From NCBI GenBank assembly GCA_001247695.2, contig LGRX02025779.1, positions 1-26,654 on the forward strand: 26,654 nucleotides of DNA. The letters run 5' to 3'. This stretch comes from Cymbomonas tetramitiformis. Lineage: Eukaryota > Chlorophyta > Pyramimonadophyceae > Pyramimonadales > Pyramimonadaceae. Below the pieces are notes generated by a model that made no database searches, was not told the DNA's origin, and saw nothing but the letters and a program-made list of their open reading frames with translations. The translations under genes were made by a program, and so were the position numbers. Positions 8,333 through 17,117 of the stretch are shown piece by piece (position 1 is the stretch's first letter; every line of letters begins with the position of its first letter).

Positions 8333-8773
8333 TCATTTCACCATTTTTAAAGATATGATATTTACCCATTCAACATATGCCGAATATTCTTTTTCATCTT
8401 CATTTTCAATATTTAAATCATAGAATTGTTTAGTTTTAATATGTGTAGGGGAGTCCTTGTGTTTAGAATCCAAATAATGTCTATGATACCCTTTTTCATT
8501 TATTCCATTATTTATGTCTTCATAACCTTTCTTTGTAATTTTTGTTAATATTTTTGTAAATGAGGTATCCATCCAAAAATCACAACAACCTTCATTTTCT
8601 TCGGGGTCAACTTTGACAATCCTTGGTTTGACATATATCAATTCACAAAGAATGTTTTGAGATTCTTCTTCATGCCTTTCTTTGAGTAAATTGCAAAATT
8701 TCAAATACTCATCACTCGATAATTTTGTTTTAACTTCGTCAACAAGATTTTGAATATCATGTGAAGTATTCAT
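8333..8773 (-). CDS. Unrecognised 146-residue virus protein
   Basis: The ORF runs from an ATG at 8773 and is complete. It is acidic and probably mostly helical at the N-terminus (LVDEVKTKLSSDEYLKFCNLLKERHEEE), followed by a mixed region with a CC pair (GCCDFW) and a Tyr/His-rich stretch (KGYHRHYLDSKHKD). There is no signal peptide, membrane segment or known motif. It is the last gene of the minus-strand virion block, downstream of the fibre genes and a hairpin. It could be a regulator or an accessory factor; no function is assigned. Confidence 0.65.
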   Translation of the reverse strand: MNTSHDIQNLVDEVKTKLSSDEYLKFCNLLKERHEEESQNILCELIYVKPRIVKVDPEENEGCCDFWMDTSFTKILTKITKKGYEDINNGINEKGYHRHYLDSKHKDSPTHIKTKQFYDLNIENEDEKEYSAYVEWVNIISLKMVK

Positions 8774-8828
8774 CTTGCTTTGTTTACACTATTGAGTTAC
8801 ACTCTTTAAGTGGATTTTATTTTTTTGA

Positions 8829-8853
8829 GGTTTTTTGTCCCCCTGAAAAAACC
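8829..8853 (-). terminator. Hairpin downstream of fibre gene 1
   Basis: A perfect eight-base stem, GGTTTTTT / AAAAAACC, encloses a nine-base loop (8837-8845). It lies 15 bases beyond the fibre stop at 8868 in the transcribed direction. A palindromic 3'-end signal is plausible, as in some large DNA viruses; no other gene in the window shows an equally clear one. Confidence 0.4.
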
Positions 8854-8867
8854 GAAGAAATTTATTA

Positions 8868-10097
8868 CTAAATATACGGTATACGTATCAATTCCAATAC
8901 AAAACGTAAAGTGTTATTTGCAAATTGTTCACCGGAAATGTCCGTTATTCTTAACTCAACTTCGTCATCAGCTTCAATATAATTTACACTTGAATTTAAT
9001 GTAAATCTTTTTGCTTTTGTGGTATTGACCGTTATCGTTGAACATCTCAAAAAATATTCCGTACCAATCTTTGGTTGAATTGAAGTATCGGCGTGTGTTA
9101 TCTTGAACTTGATATCGTCTGTACCATCAGTAGCTATAGTAGCAAAATCCAAGTAAATAATGAAACTATCATTAGGAAATTGAATGGTTCGTATATTTTC
9201 ATTTCCGGGTGCTGAAAGCGTAGTTACTCTTGAAATTTCTTCATAATTCAATTCTTTATTTACTTTCAAAATATTTATATCCGCGACAGGAGTTTGAACA
9301 ATATCAGCTTTTATTAAATTAGCACCTCGGATATCACCTAACATATTAATTCTAAAAAATTCATTTGATGGTATATCAGGTCGTTTTCGAAACTGCAAAG
9401 CATACACTGAATCAACTGCTGCTTCATCAACCAGTGATGTATTCAAATCTATAAATGTTGAATTAGCAGATTTTGGCCCTTGTAATTCTAAATTTGTCTT
9501 GGAACCTAATTGTGCATTAATTATAATGTTATTGCATTCTATATCATTACATCCTATTATATCACCTTTCATATTGATACTAAAAAATTTAGGTACAGCT
9601 GAATCAGGTTTCGTTTGAAAATTTATAAAATATATCGTTGAAACACTCGATAAATCTACACCTGAAGTATTTAAACTTATGAAACTATTACCTGATGTTT
9701 TATTTCCAAATAAATCAAGATTTGTGGTATTATCTGGTGCGACCAGTTCTGTTTTTCCATTGATTTTTGCATCACCGTTTACTATCAAACCGAAAGTTGT
9801 ATTTACTTGCAGTTCACTGCCTGTAACGATTATAACACTATTATCAGTTCCATCCTTCAATTCAATTTGTGCCTTTCCATTATTTAAAATATTTTTCAAA
9901 TATCGAAAATTTATAATTGAAGTATTCAAAACGTCTCTGCCGTATAAATTGTTTACGTATACGTCACCAACGGTCCTTTCTATATCATTACCACCGGGTA
10001 GGTTTTGCCACTTAGTAGACCCCCCGGTAGGAGCATTTCCATTTACCGTATTACATTGTATATTTTTACAAACAATATCATTTCCAAAAGAAGACAT
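8868..10097 (-). CDS. Fibre-like virion protein 1 (MSSFGN family)
   Basis: This 409-residue open gene is probably a beta-rich attachment fibre. It starts MSSFGNDIVCKNIQCNTVNG, the same N-terminal signature as the genes at 11913 and 12284. The middle holds an internal duplication: about residues 124-192 and 199-264 repeat the pattern TNL-L-G-K...F-LNTS-VD...Y-F...FF-IN-GDI-G. Short alternating Asn/Thr/Ile-rich segments throughout look like beta-helical or trimeric fibre sequence, and the last 110 residues (EEISRVTTLSAPG... to the end) look like a separate globular beta domain, perhaps the receptor-binding tip. The signature may dock the fibre on the capsid. No damage is seen. A hairpin follows the stop. 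Confidence 0.7.
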   Translation of the reverse strand: MSSFGNDIVCKNIQCNTVNGNAPTGGSTKWQNLPGGNDIERTVGDVYVNNLYGRDVLNTSIINFRYLKNILNNGKAQIELKDGTDNSVIIVTGSELQVNTTFGLIVNGDAKINGKTELVAPDNTTNLDLFGNKTSGNSFISLNTSGVDLSSVSTIYFINFQTKPDSAVPKFFSINMKGDIIGCNDIECNNIIINAQLGSKTNLELQGPKSANSTFIDLNTSLVDEAAVDSVYALQFRKRPDIPSNEFFRINMLGDIRGANLIKADIVQTPVADINILKVNKELNYEEISRVTTLSAPGNENIRTIQFPNDSFIIYLDFATIATDGTDDIKFKITHADTSIQPKIGTEYFLRCSTITVNTTKAKRFTLNSSVNYIEADDEVELRITDISGEQFANNTLRFVLELIRIPYI

Positions 10098-10120
10098 CTG
10101 ATATATATATATATATTAAA
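10098..10120 (-). promoter_or_regulatory. TATATATATA promoter of fibre gene 1
   Basis: A run of alternating AT (about 16 bases) lies five bases before the ATG at 10097. It is the clearest example of the motif found upstream of the virion genes. Confidence 0.45.
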
Positions 10121-11913
10121 TCACAATTTAAAATCAGGTTTAATCCAAACCAATAATCCTGAACCCGGAGTTGTTATAACTTTACTTTCCATACACACAC
10201 CGATAATTCCAACATTATTTGTAGTAATTTGTGAAGCATTAACTGAACCTCCCGGAGCACAACCTAACATTTGACCTTTAACATAACTTCCATCAATAGC
10301 TTTGCAAGTTGTGAAACCTTTTGTACAAACGAAACAAGAATTTCCGGTTGTTGCATTTTGAACACAAACTCCAATAGGCATACAATTTTGATTAGATTGA
10401 CTTGCCGAAGCTGCATATATTTTTATACCATTTACATCTGAAAAATCATCAGAAAATTGAACAATATCTCCAGCATTTATTGTAGCTCCGGTATTATTTT
10501 AAAAGTAAATACATCACCTGTATGAGGAACCGGACTTGTGGGTAATGTTGCCGTATATGCATTTGTCAAACCTGTCAAAGGAATTCCTACGGTCGTCAAT
10601 GATGATGTTGGCGTTGTATATGCCCAGTCTATGCTACTTACAAGTCGTATAGCACTACAATCCAAATCACCGGTTAAATTAATGTTATTTCCAGAATTAC
10701 CGACAGCCAAAACTTGACTTAATGAACCAATACTTCCATTATTAATAGCACCAGATTTTATTTCACCGGAAACCGAATCATAATACAATTGTAAATTTTC
10801 TAATGTCACATCAGGACTTGGTCTTATAGGTTTTACCGTAAATGAACTTGGATTTACAGAATTTAATTCAACACCGGTTGCATTTATACAAATAGTATTG
10901 TTGACAGACGAAGTTCCTCCGGTATTCTTATTAGCATATGAACCTAATGACACTGAATTTAGACCACTAAAAACTTCGCCTGCAAATCTTCCTACAGAAA
11001 CAGATTCCACACCGGCGTTACTTTGTCCGGAATCATCTCCTAAATTTACCGAATAATTCCCAGCTTGGTCATATCCACTACCTGAACCTAAAGCCAAAAC
11101 ATCAATTCCACAACCGAATGAACCAGCATTTCTGCCTATTAATATTGCACGTTGTGCATTTATATATCCGTCATCACTTGTTGTTTCACCAATACGAATT
11201 TTAGCATCTTGAGTACCGCCTCTAATCCTAATTAAAGCACCATCAATTTCATCTTGATTTATCGTAAATTTTCCAGTTCCGGTAAAAGAAATATCATTCG
11301 TTGTAGTTGTACTTCCTTGGTCGGTAACAGATTGTAATTTTTGGTTAGCCCCGGAAGGCAAGTTTTGAAGCAAAGAACCGTCACCAATAAATTTTCCAGA
11401 ATTCAAAGTGATATCACCGGTGTTTAAAATTAGAGGTCCATCATTTAAAAGTACACCTGCTCCAAGTGGTTCTACATTCAATGTGGTTTGCATAAAGGAC
11501 CATTCATTGATACCGTTGTCTCCTATTTTCAATCTTGTTTGAGGAACAGGGTCTAAAGATTTAATTTCAAAAGAACTATCAAGTTCATCCAAACCTATAG
11601 AGAATTTTGATTTACTTGCAGGATTGTTTAAAATGAAATCATAAAAATTGATATTATTAACCAAATTTAAATCACCATCAGTTTGTAATTTCATGAATTC
11701 TCTTTGATTATTTACATCAGAATTATCAATAAAATCAATATCATTTTGATATAAAAAATCTGAAGCCATATGAATTGTTTGACAAGGGTTTGAATTATCA
11801 CCTATTTGATTTACATTTATTTGATTAATTGTTAAAGGGTCAGGAACATTTGTAGATGGAGTTTGTTTACCATTAAATGTACTTGCAACTACATTATTTC
11901 CAAATGAAGACAT
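10121..11913 (-). pseudogene. Fibre-like virion protein 2 (MSSFGN family, YadA-head-like repeats), one frameshift
   Basis: The first frame runs from an ATG at 11913 to 10477 (478 residues) and starts MSSFGNNVVASTFNG. Residues about 255-345 contain repeats of the type ILIGRNAG, VNLGDDSG, VSVGRFAG, VSLGSYAN, which resemble the left-handed head repeats of trimeric adhesins and phage/virus fibres. Near 10497-10504 (plus strand TTTTAAAA) the frame changes. Downstream, another frame is open from about 10500 through the ORF at 10381-10121, and ends in a Cys/Gly-rich beta domain (SCFVCTKGFTTCKA ... MLGCAPGG). I read the two as one fibre of roughly 600 residues broken by a single-base change. A natural short form ending at 10477 is the alternative. 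Confidence 0.65.
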
Positions 11914-11939
11914 TATATATCATAACACAAGTTTTAAAT
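11914..11939 (-). promoter_or_regulatory. ATATATAATG promoter of fibre gene 2
   Basis: The minus strand reads TTATGATATATA directly before the ATG at 11913, again the AT motif of the virion genes. Confidence 0.4.
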
Positions 11940-12284
11940 TTACGGTTCAGCAAGTTTCATATATACAGTTCCAAATTTATCAGCTAGATTCGCTTTGAAT
12001 ACATATAATCCATTTACTTGTGTAATTTCTTCAACCGGAGGAACATTATTTGTTTCTACAATAGGCAAACCTCCAAATCTAACTTTCATTTTATTTTCTT
12101 TTGCAGCCATATTCAAACTTGTAACACCCGGGTTACCACTTTGACTTCCATCAATATTCATATTTATATCAGCTCCAATTATTTGAAAGGTTGTTCTTGT
12201 TGTTTTATCTTTAGCACCAATAAACACACCGTCATTAACTTTGATATTCTTATCTAAAACAAAATCATTTCCGAATGAAGACAT
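11940..12284 (-). CDS. Short fibre-like protein 3 (MSSFGN family)
   Basis: This is a 114-residue protein from an ATG at 12284, beginning MSSFGNDFVLDKNIKVNDG. After the shared N-terminal signature it has short beta-type stretches (FQIIGADINMNIDG, VRFGGLPIVET), a Pro-rich turn and a C-terminal beta segment ending FGTVYMKLAEP. It resembles a fibre with the shaft removed: docking peptide plus a compact domain. It may be a capsid spike or cement protein, or a deletion derivative of a longer fibre that is still open. It sits just upstream of fibre 2 in the same orientation, with a 26-bp AT-rich gap. Confidence 0.6.
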   Translation of the reverse strand: MSSFGNDFVLDKNIKVNDGVFIGAKDKTTRTTFQIIGADINMNIDGSQSGNPGVTSLNMAAKENKMKVRFGGLPIVETNNVPPVEEITQVNGLYVFKANLADKFGTVYMKLAEP

Positions 12285-12310
12285 TATATACTATATCCTA
12301 TAATTTAATT

Positions 12311-12628
12311 TTATTTCACAAAGAATGTCGGAGCCAAAGGTGCCAGTTTATTGTTTAATGGATGAATATTGGGAAATGAAAACATAGCATTTTGTTTTGT
12401 AATTTTATCACCGTGTTCTAATGTATACGATTTGAAACCTGACATAGGGTCCACATTAGAAACTCTTGCCGGTGGTCGCAAATCTTGTATTGTTTTACAT
12501 GGAACAATCATCATCGAAGAACTTCGAAAGCCTGAAGTTAACATCATATTTGGTAATTTAACATCGACTTTTCCTAATGGTTTATTTCCTAAGTTTGAAG
12601 CAAAAATTTGTCCCGCTTGTTCAGCCAT
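12311..12628 (-). CDS. Unrecognised 105-residue protein next to the capsid gene
   Basis: The ORF runs from an ATG at 12628 (MAEQAGQIFASNLGNKPLGK). The sequence is neutral to basic, with several Met residues (PNMMLTSGF, SSSMMIVP) and Pro-rich turns (LRPPARVSNVDPMSGF), and ends in a hydrophobic APLAPTFFVK. There is no signal peptide or membrane helix. Its place immediately downstream of the major capsid gene, with only 30 bp between, suggests a virion component such as a cement protein, but no homologue was recognised. Confidence 0.6.
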   Translation of the reverse strand: MAEQAGQIFASNLGNKPLGKVDVKLPNMMLTSGFRSSSMMIVPCKTIQDLRPPARVSNVDPMSGFKSYTLEHGDKITKQNAMFSFPNIHPLNNKLAPLAPTFFVK

Positions 12629-12658
12629 AATTATATATAATTACAATTAAATTAGTTT
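12629..12658 (-). promoter_or_regulatory. TATATAATT promoter upstream of the 105-residue gene
   Basis: The minus-strand sequence before the ATG at 12628 is TTGTAATTATATATAATT, matching the AT motif of the virion genes. Confidence 0.4.
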
Positions 12659-14004
12659 TTATACAACCACTTCAATCATTCTTCCCATACCTATACGAAT
12701 GATACTTGTACATTGTGCAATAATAAATGTTTCGTTATTCGTCAAAGGTGTTTGAAGTGGGTCTGCGGTCGATGATTTTTGAGTTTGAAGAAAGAATGAA
12801 GAATTCAAACCCCGGGTATCTATTCCACTACAATTACGAGGTCCCATACCTGGCATAGGCATATTTAATCGAAGCATAGCAGTCCAATAAGAATTGTACC
12901 AATTTTCTAAAGAATTAACTTTACAACCTGAATCGTCGGAATAATTATCAGCTTTACCAATAGTGACCAAGTTAAAAGCATCGAGAGCGGTGGCACGATA
13001 ATTTGGATAATAAATTGAGTTGACATTATATTGCCAAGATTGAATGTCTCCGGAATAAAATCTAAAATAACTTGGAACGAAAGTAGCACCTATTTTGTTA
13101 TCAATTTTATGCAAACCTTCATTAACAGAACTGTAATTTGAAGGCCTTTGAACAGCGTATAACATATCCAAAGATTGTGCCGACAAAGAGAATCGATTCG
13201 ATTTAGTCATTTCCGTTTGAGTATCTTGAAAGGTAAAATAATTAGTGAAAGGCATCTCAATATAAGAATCTTCTTTTAGTTTTCTTTCGACAGCACTATC
13301 GTAAACACCATTTGAAAATGTAATTGTTTCAATTGTAAAATGCAAATCAGTCAATTTCCATGTCGCTTTTGCAGCAAGTTCGGCAGCCGCGGTTCCATTA
13401 AATCCATTTCCGGCTCCTAAGGACTTTTGATACGCTCCAAGAACTTCCGGACCATGCATAAAAAACGAATTTGAATACTAGGAAGTAACGCAGTATCTAG
13501 GTAGTCAGGTGAAGATTCCCCTATAAATTGTAGGAAATTATTCAAAATATATGGTCTTTCTTCTTGATAATAACTATCGGTATTAACATTTATTTCTTGA
13601 TTTTTCAAAACTCTTTGATAAGATACTTCTTTATTCAACGTTGTTTTAAGATTGTCCAAAACCGCTGATACCGTTGAATATTGACTCATGCCACTCGAAA
13701 TAGCTATTCCACCGCTGTAAATTTCTACACGAGAAATCAATTTTTCGATTCCATTTGGCAAAGTTGTGATAACTGAATCAGGTTGGGTTGCGGCGTCCGT
13801 ACAAGCTATGGCAGGATTGTTAGCACGACCTTTACAATGCATACTTAAACTTTTCAGATTACACAAAACATTAACTGGAAGATTCAAAGTTATAACACCG
13901 TAAGGATTTACTTCGGTCAAGTTTGTCGTTTCAAGACGAAAATATTGAGTACTATATCCACTTAGTTTTTGAAGTCCAAATGCAAGACTATACGGTAAAG
14001 ACAT
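12659..14004 (-). pseudogene. Double-jelly-roll major capsid protein, split by one frameshift
   Basis: Two overlapping ORFs (14004-13417 and 13459-12659) together cover about 447 codons. The first, from MSLPYSLAFGLQKLSG, has alternating beta segments typical of the first jelly roll (FRLETTNLTEVNPYGVITLNL). The second carries the second jelly roll and the motifs SYFRFYSGDIQSW, NWYNSY-type sequence and a SGIDTRGLNSS segment near the C-terminus that recalls capsid proteins of polinton-like viruses and virophages. The frames change at a run of six A (13460-13465). Because the ORFs overlap there, an intron is ruled out. The position directly after the penton-like gene is the expected Polinton order. 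Identity is from overall pattern and context, not a database match. Confidence 0.8.
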
Positions 14005-14031
14005 TTTTTCTATAATATATATAATATAATT
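14005..14031 (-). promoter_or_regulatory. TATATTATATATATTATAG promoter of the capsid gene
   Basis: A 19-base block of A/T-only TATA-type sequence lies about six bases upstream of the capsid ATG at 14004 on the minus strand. It is the longest copy of this motif, as might be expected for the most abundant virion protein. Confidence 0.45.
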
Positions 14032-15015
14032 TTAATTCACATATTCTTTTAATTTCAAAGATAATGCATAATTTATGGACTGTTCAATTCCATTTTGGGA
14101 AACGGCGGTAGGAAGTAATCTTGCTTTTTTGTCCGTAAGTGTGATACGAAGAAATGTAAATTGTGATGCTTGAATGTCTATTGCAAAATTTTCATCGTAA
14201 TCTAAATAAGTAATAAATTGTTTAGTTAAATCTGAAGGTAGCAAAATTTTCCCTAAAATATCACCGGAAATAATAACATTCTCTTTTGAATTATTGGAAA
14301 GGTTAGTGCTTTCTAAATTGTTTGTTGGCAACGATGAAATTCTGAGATAAATAGCGTCATTTGTTTGCAAATTACCGGGAAATTTGGAAATAAATACTTC
14401 ATTTACGGTTTCGATGTCAAACAAATCTTTAATCTGTGAAAAATCTGCTAAACCGGCAACTGATTTATTTGTTTGTCCGCCTAAGACTTGGTCTACATCA
14501 TTGTATTTACCGGGAGAATTAAAAATATTATTTAATGCATTACCTAAATTACTCCCTGGCACTGCTTGAAAATCACCGGTTATTGAAAATGCAACAAATT
14601 TAATATCGGGAGCAGGTTTGCTAAGTGTAATCGTAAAACGTCCTGAAATTGCATTGTAAGTAACATCAACGCTATCAGCAGGCCTTGCAAACCCAAAGTT
14701 GGCGACAAGAACATCTAAGATAATTGTTTCTAAAATCGATTTTAAATCATTTAAATCTGTATAATTTCCATCAGGTATTCTACATTCATACAAATTATCA
14801 GAATTTATTTTAGCAATATAGAAAATTCCATTATATTCATTAATGGTATACCAAGTCTTTGCAGCCGAAAAACTGTTTACAATTATTTTTAATTTGTTTG
14901 TATTTTTATAGTTTGTTAATTGTGTTGGTATATTGATATTGATAATTCTGGAATCACCAAACGATGAAAGGTCTTCACTTGATAAATAAAGTGTACGTTC
15001 AGATATTACACTCAT
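14032..15015 (-). CDS. Minor capsid protein (penton-like, single jelly roll)
   Basis: This is a 327-residue open gene from an ATG at 15015. The N-terminus, MSVISERTLYLSSEDLSSFGD, followed by a beta-rich region (RIININIPTQL ... KLKIIVNSFS) and a DGNYTDLNDLKSILE segment, is the pattern I associate with penton/minor capsid proteins of polintons, polinton-like viruses and related viruses. These form the pentameric vertices and would also hold the fibres. The C-terminal third is again beta-rich (FAIDIQASQFTFLRITLTD). It lies directly upstream of the major capsid gene with a 27-bp gap, and its start overlaps the end of the next small gene by 17 bp. No damage is visible. Confidence 0.75.
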   Translation of the reverse strand: MSVISERTLYLSSEDLSSFGDSRIININIPTQLTNYKNTNKLKIIVNSFSAAKTWYTINEYNGIFYIAKINSDNLYECRIPDGNYTDLNDLKSILETIILDVLVANFGFARPADSVDVTYNAISGRFTITLSKPAPDIKFVAFSITGDFQAVPGSNLGNALNNIFNSPGKYNDVDQVLGGQTNKSVAGLADFSQIKDLFDIETVNEVFISKFPGNLQTNDAIYLRISSLPTNNLESTNLSNNSKENVIISGDILGKILLPSDLTKQFITYLDYDENFAIDIQASQFTFLRITLTDKKARLLPTAVSQNGIEQSINYALSLKLKEYVN

Positions 15016-15232
15016 GACTATCTCTATTTATAATATCAATATAGTTTTTATTCATTTCAATATCTTCCTTTGAATCTCTATTCAATGGTAAAGGTAATTC
15101 AATGTTTCCATTATACATATCGTCATATAGTTTTGGTCTTTTGATATAATCATCAACAATCAATTCAATATGAAATGTGGATAAATCAGGGTACAAAATC
15201 TGAGCATTTTTGATTAAGTGTTCACGTTCCAT
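14999..15232 (-). CDS. Unrecognised 77-residue virus protein
   Basis: The small ORF runs from an ATG at 15232. Its end overlaps the minor capsid gene by 17 bp and its start overlaps the lipase frame by 11 bp, a packing that argues it is a real gene. The product is acidic (LIVDDYIKRPKLYDDMYNG, NRDSKEDIEMNKNYID) and probably helical at the N-terminus, with no membrane segment or motif. Its role is unknown; location suggests a virion or assembly function. Confidence 0.6.
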   Translation of the reverse strand: MEREHLIKNAQILYPDLSTFHIELIVDDYIKRPKLYDDMYNGNIELPLPLNRDSKEDIEMNKNYIDIINRDSHECNI

Positions 15233-16538
15233 AATTTACAAAAAGATTATTATTTTCATCTTTAATCATATTTTCATTGATGGATGTATACTTATTTGAT
15301 TGTGATTTATCTATACTTCTATCAAATGATGTCATTCTTAGAGGACCTTTGTTTGATATATAATCAGCCAATAATCTTGCTTCTAAGGGTGCGTCGTCAT
15401 GCAAGTAATTTTTGTCGATATCGAAATTTACTCCTAACAGTCATAATGGATTCAAATCTTCTGAAATTCGATTGTTAAATTCATCACTTCCAACATTTTT
15501 TGATGAAAGATTTCTTGCGTCATTCAAAGCATTTCCGAACATCAACACATCGAGTCCGGTCCCTATAATATTAAATGTAGATTTCAATAAATTTACCTTA
15601 TTAACTTTGTTATTCTTTGGCATTTGAAAGAATTGTTTGAGATTATGCGGCGAAGTGATATATTGATACGGTGCTTTCAATAAATCATAAGGGTTCTTGT
15701 TTTCGAAGTAATGAAACAACTTTCTATTTGAATTTGGTGGTATTTTCAAAGCTCCCGCAGTGGCCCAATCAGTTACAACTCGATGAATATTTTGCGGTGC
15801 ATTTCCATTGACTTTAGGAGTATGTATATGTGATAGAATTGGATTGAAGGTCGTTGATTGAACATTGAATTTCTCACCGACATGAATGGATTTCGCACCG
15901 CCCAAAGATGTCCCTAACAATTCAATGTCATGATTAGGATACTTTTTCAACGTGTCTAAATATACCTTTTCAGCCCTTAAAAATGAATCTCGTGTTTCAT
16001 GTTTACCTTTAATCACCGAAAATATGTCCGCTTTATCTTCATTTAAGTAGGATGGATTTGACGACGCACCGTGATATGCAATATGTATCTGATTATTTCC
16101 ATTATTGAGTACTACGGCGTCATAATTTGAAAGCTCCGGGTCGATATTGAATCGATTGTTAAGAATATCTTTATTCAATTGTCTTTGAGCGGTCACATAG
16201 GTGTTATGTTCATAACCGCCCGGAAACAACAAATCAGATTGATAATTTCTTGAACCGAGATAAGAAGATATTCCGACATGATATGCTTTTTCCCTAAGAC
16301 TATTTGAAAATGATTGTTGAATTTGTGACGGTTGTAAGTCACCTAATTGTTTGAACAAGCTATTCATTTGAACTCTATATCGTTTCTTTTCACTTTCATT
16401 TGACTCATACCTTTTATTCAAATCTGAAACTGAATTAGGCGTATCCATGTTATTAGGAAAACTGAATATCTTACTTGATGAATTCAGCACTTTGTTATTG
16501 CAAAAATTATTCAACGGTGAGCACAAAGACCCTTGCAT
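15222..16538 (-). pseudogene. Class-3-lipase-like protein with an in-frame stop
   Basis: The frame runs 365 residues from an ATG at 16538 to a TGA at 15441-15443. The nucleophile elbow is ELLGTSLGGAKS (Ser211), preceded by the strand IHIAYHGAS (about 151-159), as in fungal-type class-3 lipases. Asp257 (VVTDWAT) and a later His (SPHNLKQ) could complete the triad. After the TGA the same frame stays open for about 72 more codons to 15222, with ordinary coding composition, so the natural protein was probably longer (about 438 codons) and the TGA is a nonsense change. The known role of lipases in some polinton-like viruses and virophages is unproven; membrane disruption at entry is an inference. 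A short 27-bp divergent gap separates it from the plus-strand gene at 16566. Confidence 0.7.
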
Positions 16539-16565
16539 ACCAATATAATAACATAGACTATATAA

Positions 16566-16855
16566 ATGACTTCTAATTATTCAATATCACAATACACCAA
16601 AGATAAAGCAAATAAACTAAAAGTATATGTAAAAGTTTCAACTAATAAAAATAAAAAACTTGATGTGTTTGATAAAAAACTAATAAAAAACGGGCTAGTA
16701 TCGGTGCAAGAGGTATGATGGATTATCCATCTTATATTAAATCGAAAGGTATTAAGTATGCTAACCAAAGGAGAAAGTTATACAAGTTAAGACACAATAA
16801 AGATAGGCATAAAACAAATACACCGAGCTATTTCAGTGACAAGTTGTTGTGGTAA
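16566..16855 (+). pseudogene. Small basic virus protein with C-terminal FSDKLLW, one frameshift
   Basis: This gene is on the plus strand and too short and broken to stand out as an ORF. The first frame starts at ATG 16566 and stops at 16716. The second is open from about 16691 to the TAA at 16853-16855. The change lies between a run of six A (16685-16690) and about 16705. The first part is Lys-rich with short beta pattern (KLKVYVKVSTNKNKKLDVF); the second reads IGARGMMDYPSY, then many Lys/Arg residues, and ends SYFSDKLLW. A small basic protein with a G-G-M-DY motif and a -LW end is, from memory, widespread in nucleocytoplasmic and polinton-like viruses (perhaps the DUF5754 type), with unknown function. 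Confidence 0.55.
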
Positions 16856-17117
16856 GAACGCGACGAACAAATGCAAGTATTTTGTAAATCTTTATGACCA
16901 AATGATGGATAAATGTTTCATAATATTTGACGACCCGTCGAAAAGCATGATGATTATTCATTACCACTTGTTTAAGGTTTCAATAACCATTCAATAATAG
17001 TCAACAATTACTCGACTCGATAAACGACGATTCGTAATAGATAATATTAATTGATTACTCTATACTCTCCAAAGACTAGTCAACCATCTTTGTTAACTTA
17101 ATGATGGCAATCAACTG
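16856..17117. other. AT-rich terminal sequence of the virus block, no gene seen
   Basis: No coding sequence was recognised. The composition is still AT-rich like the virus block, with several ACTCGA/CGACGA words. No inverted copy of the 101-573 hexamer arrays or of the 3-91 palindrome appears here, so the expected terminal inverted repeat of a Polinton is not seen; this end may be eroded. Confidence 0.5.

Noticed and set aside
578..16538. Altered genetic code that reads TAA or TGA as sense
   Set aside because: Most virus genes end at the expected position with TAA, TAG or TGA in short intergenic gaps; only two stops are anomalous.
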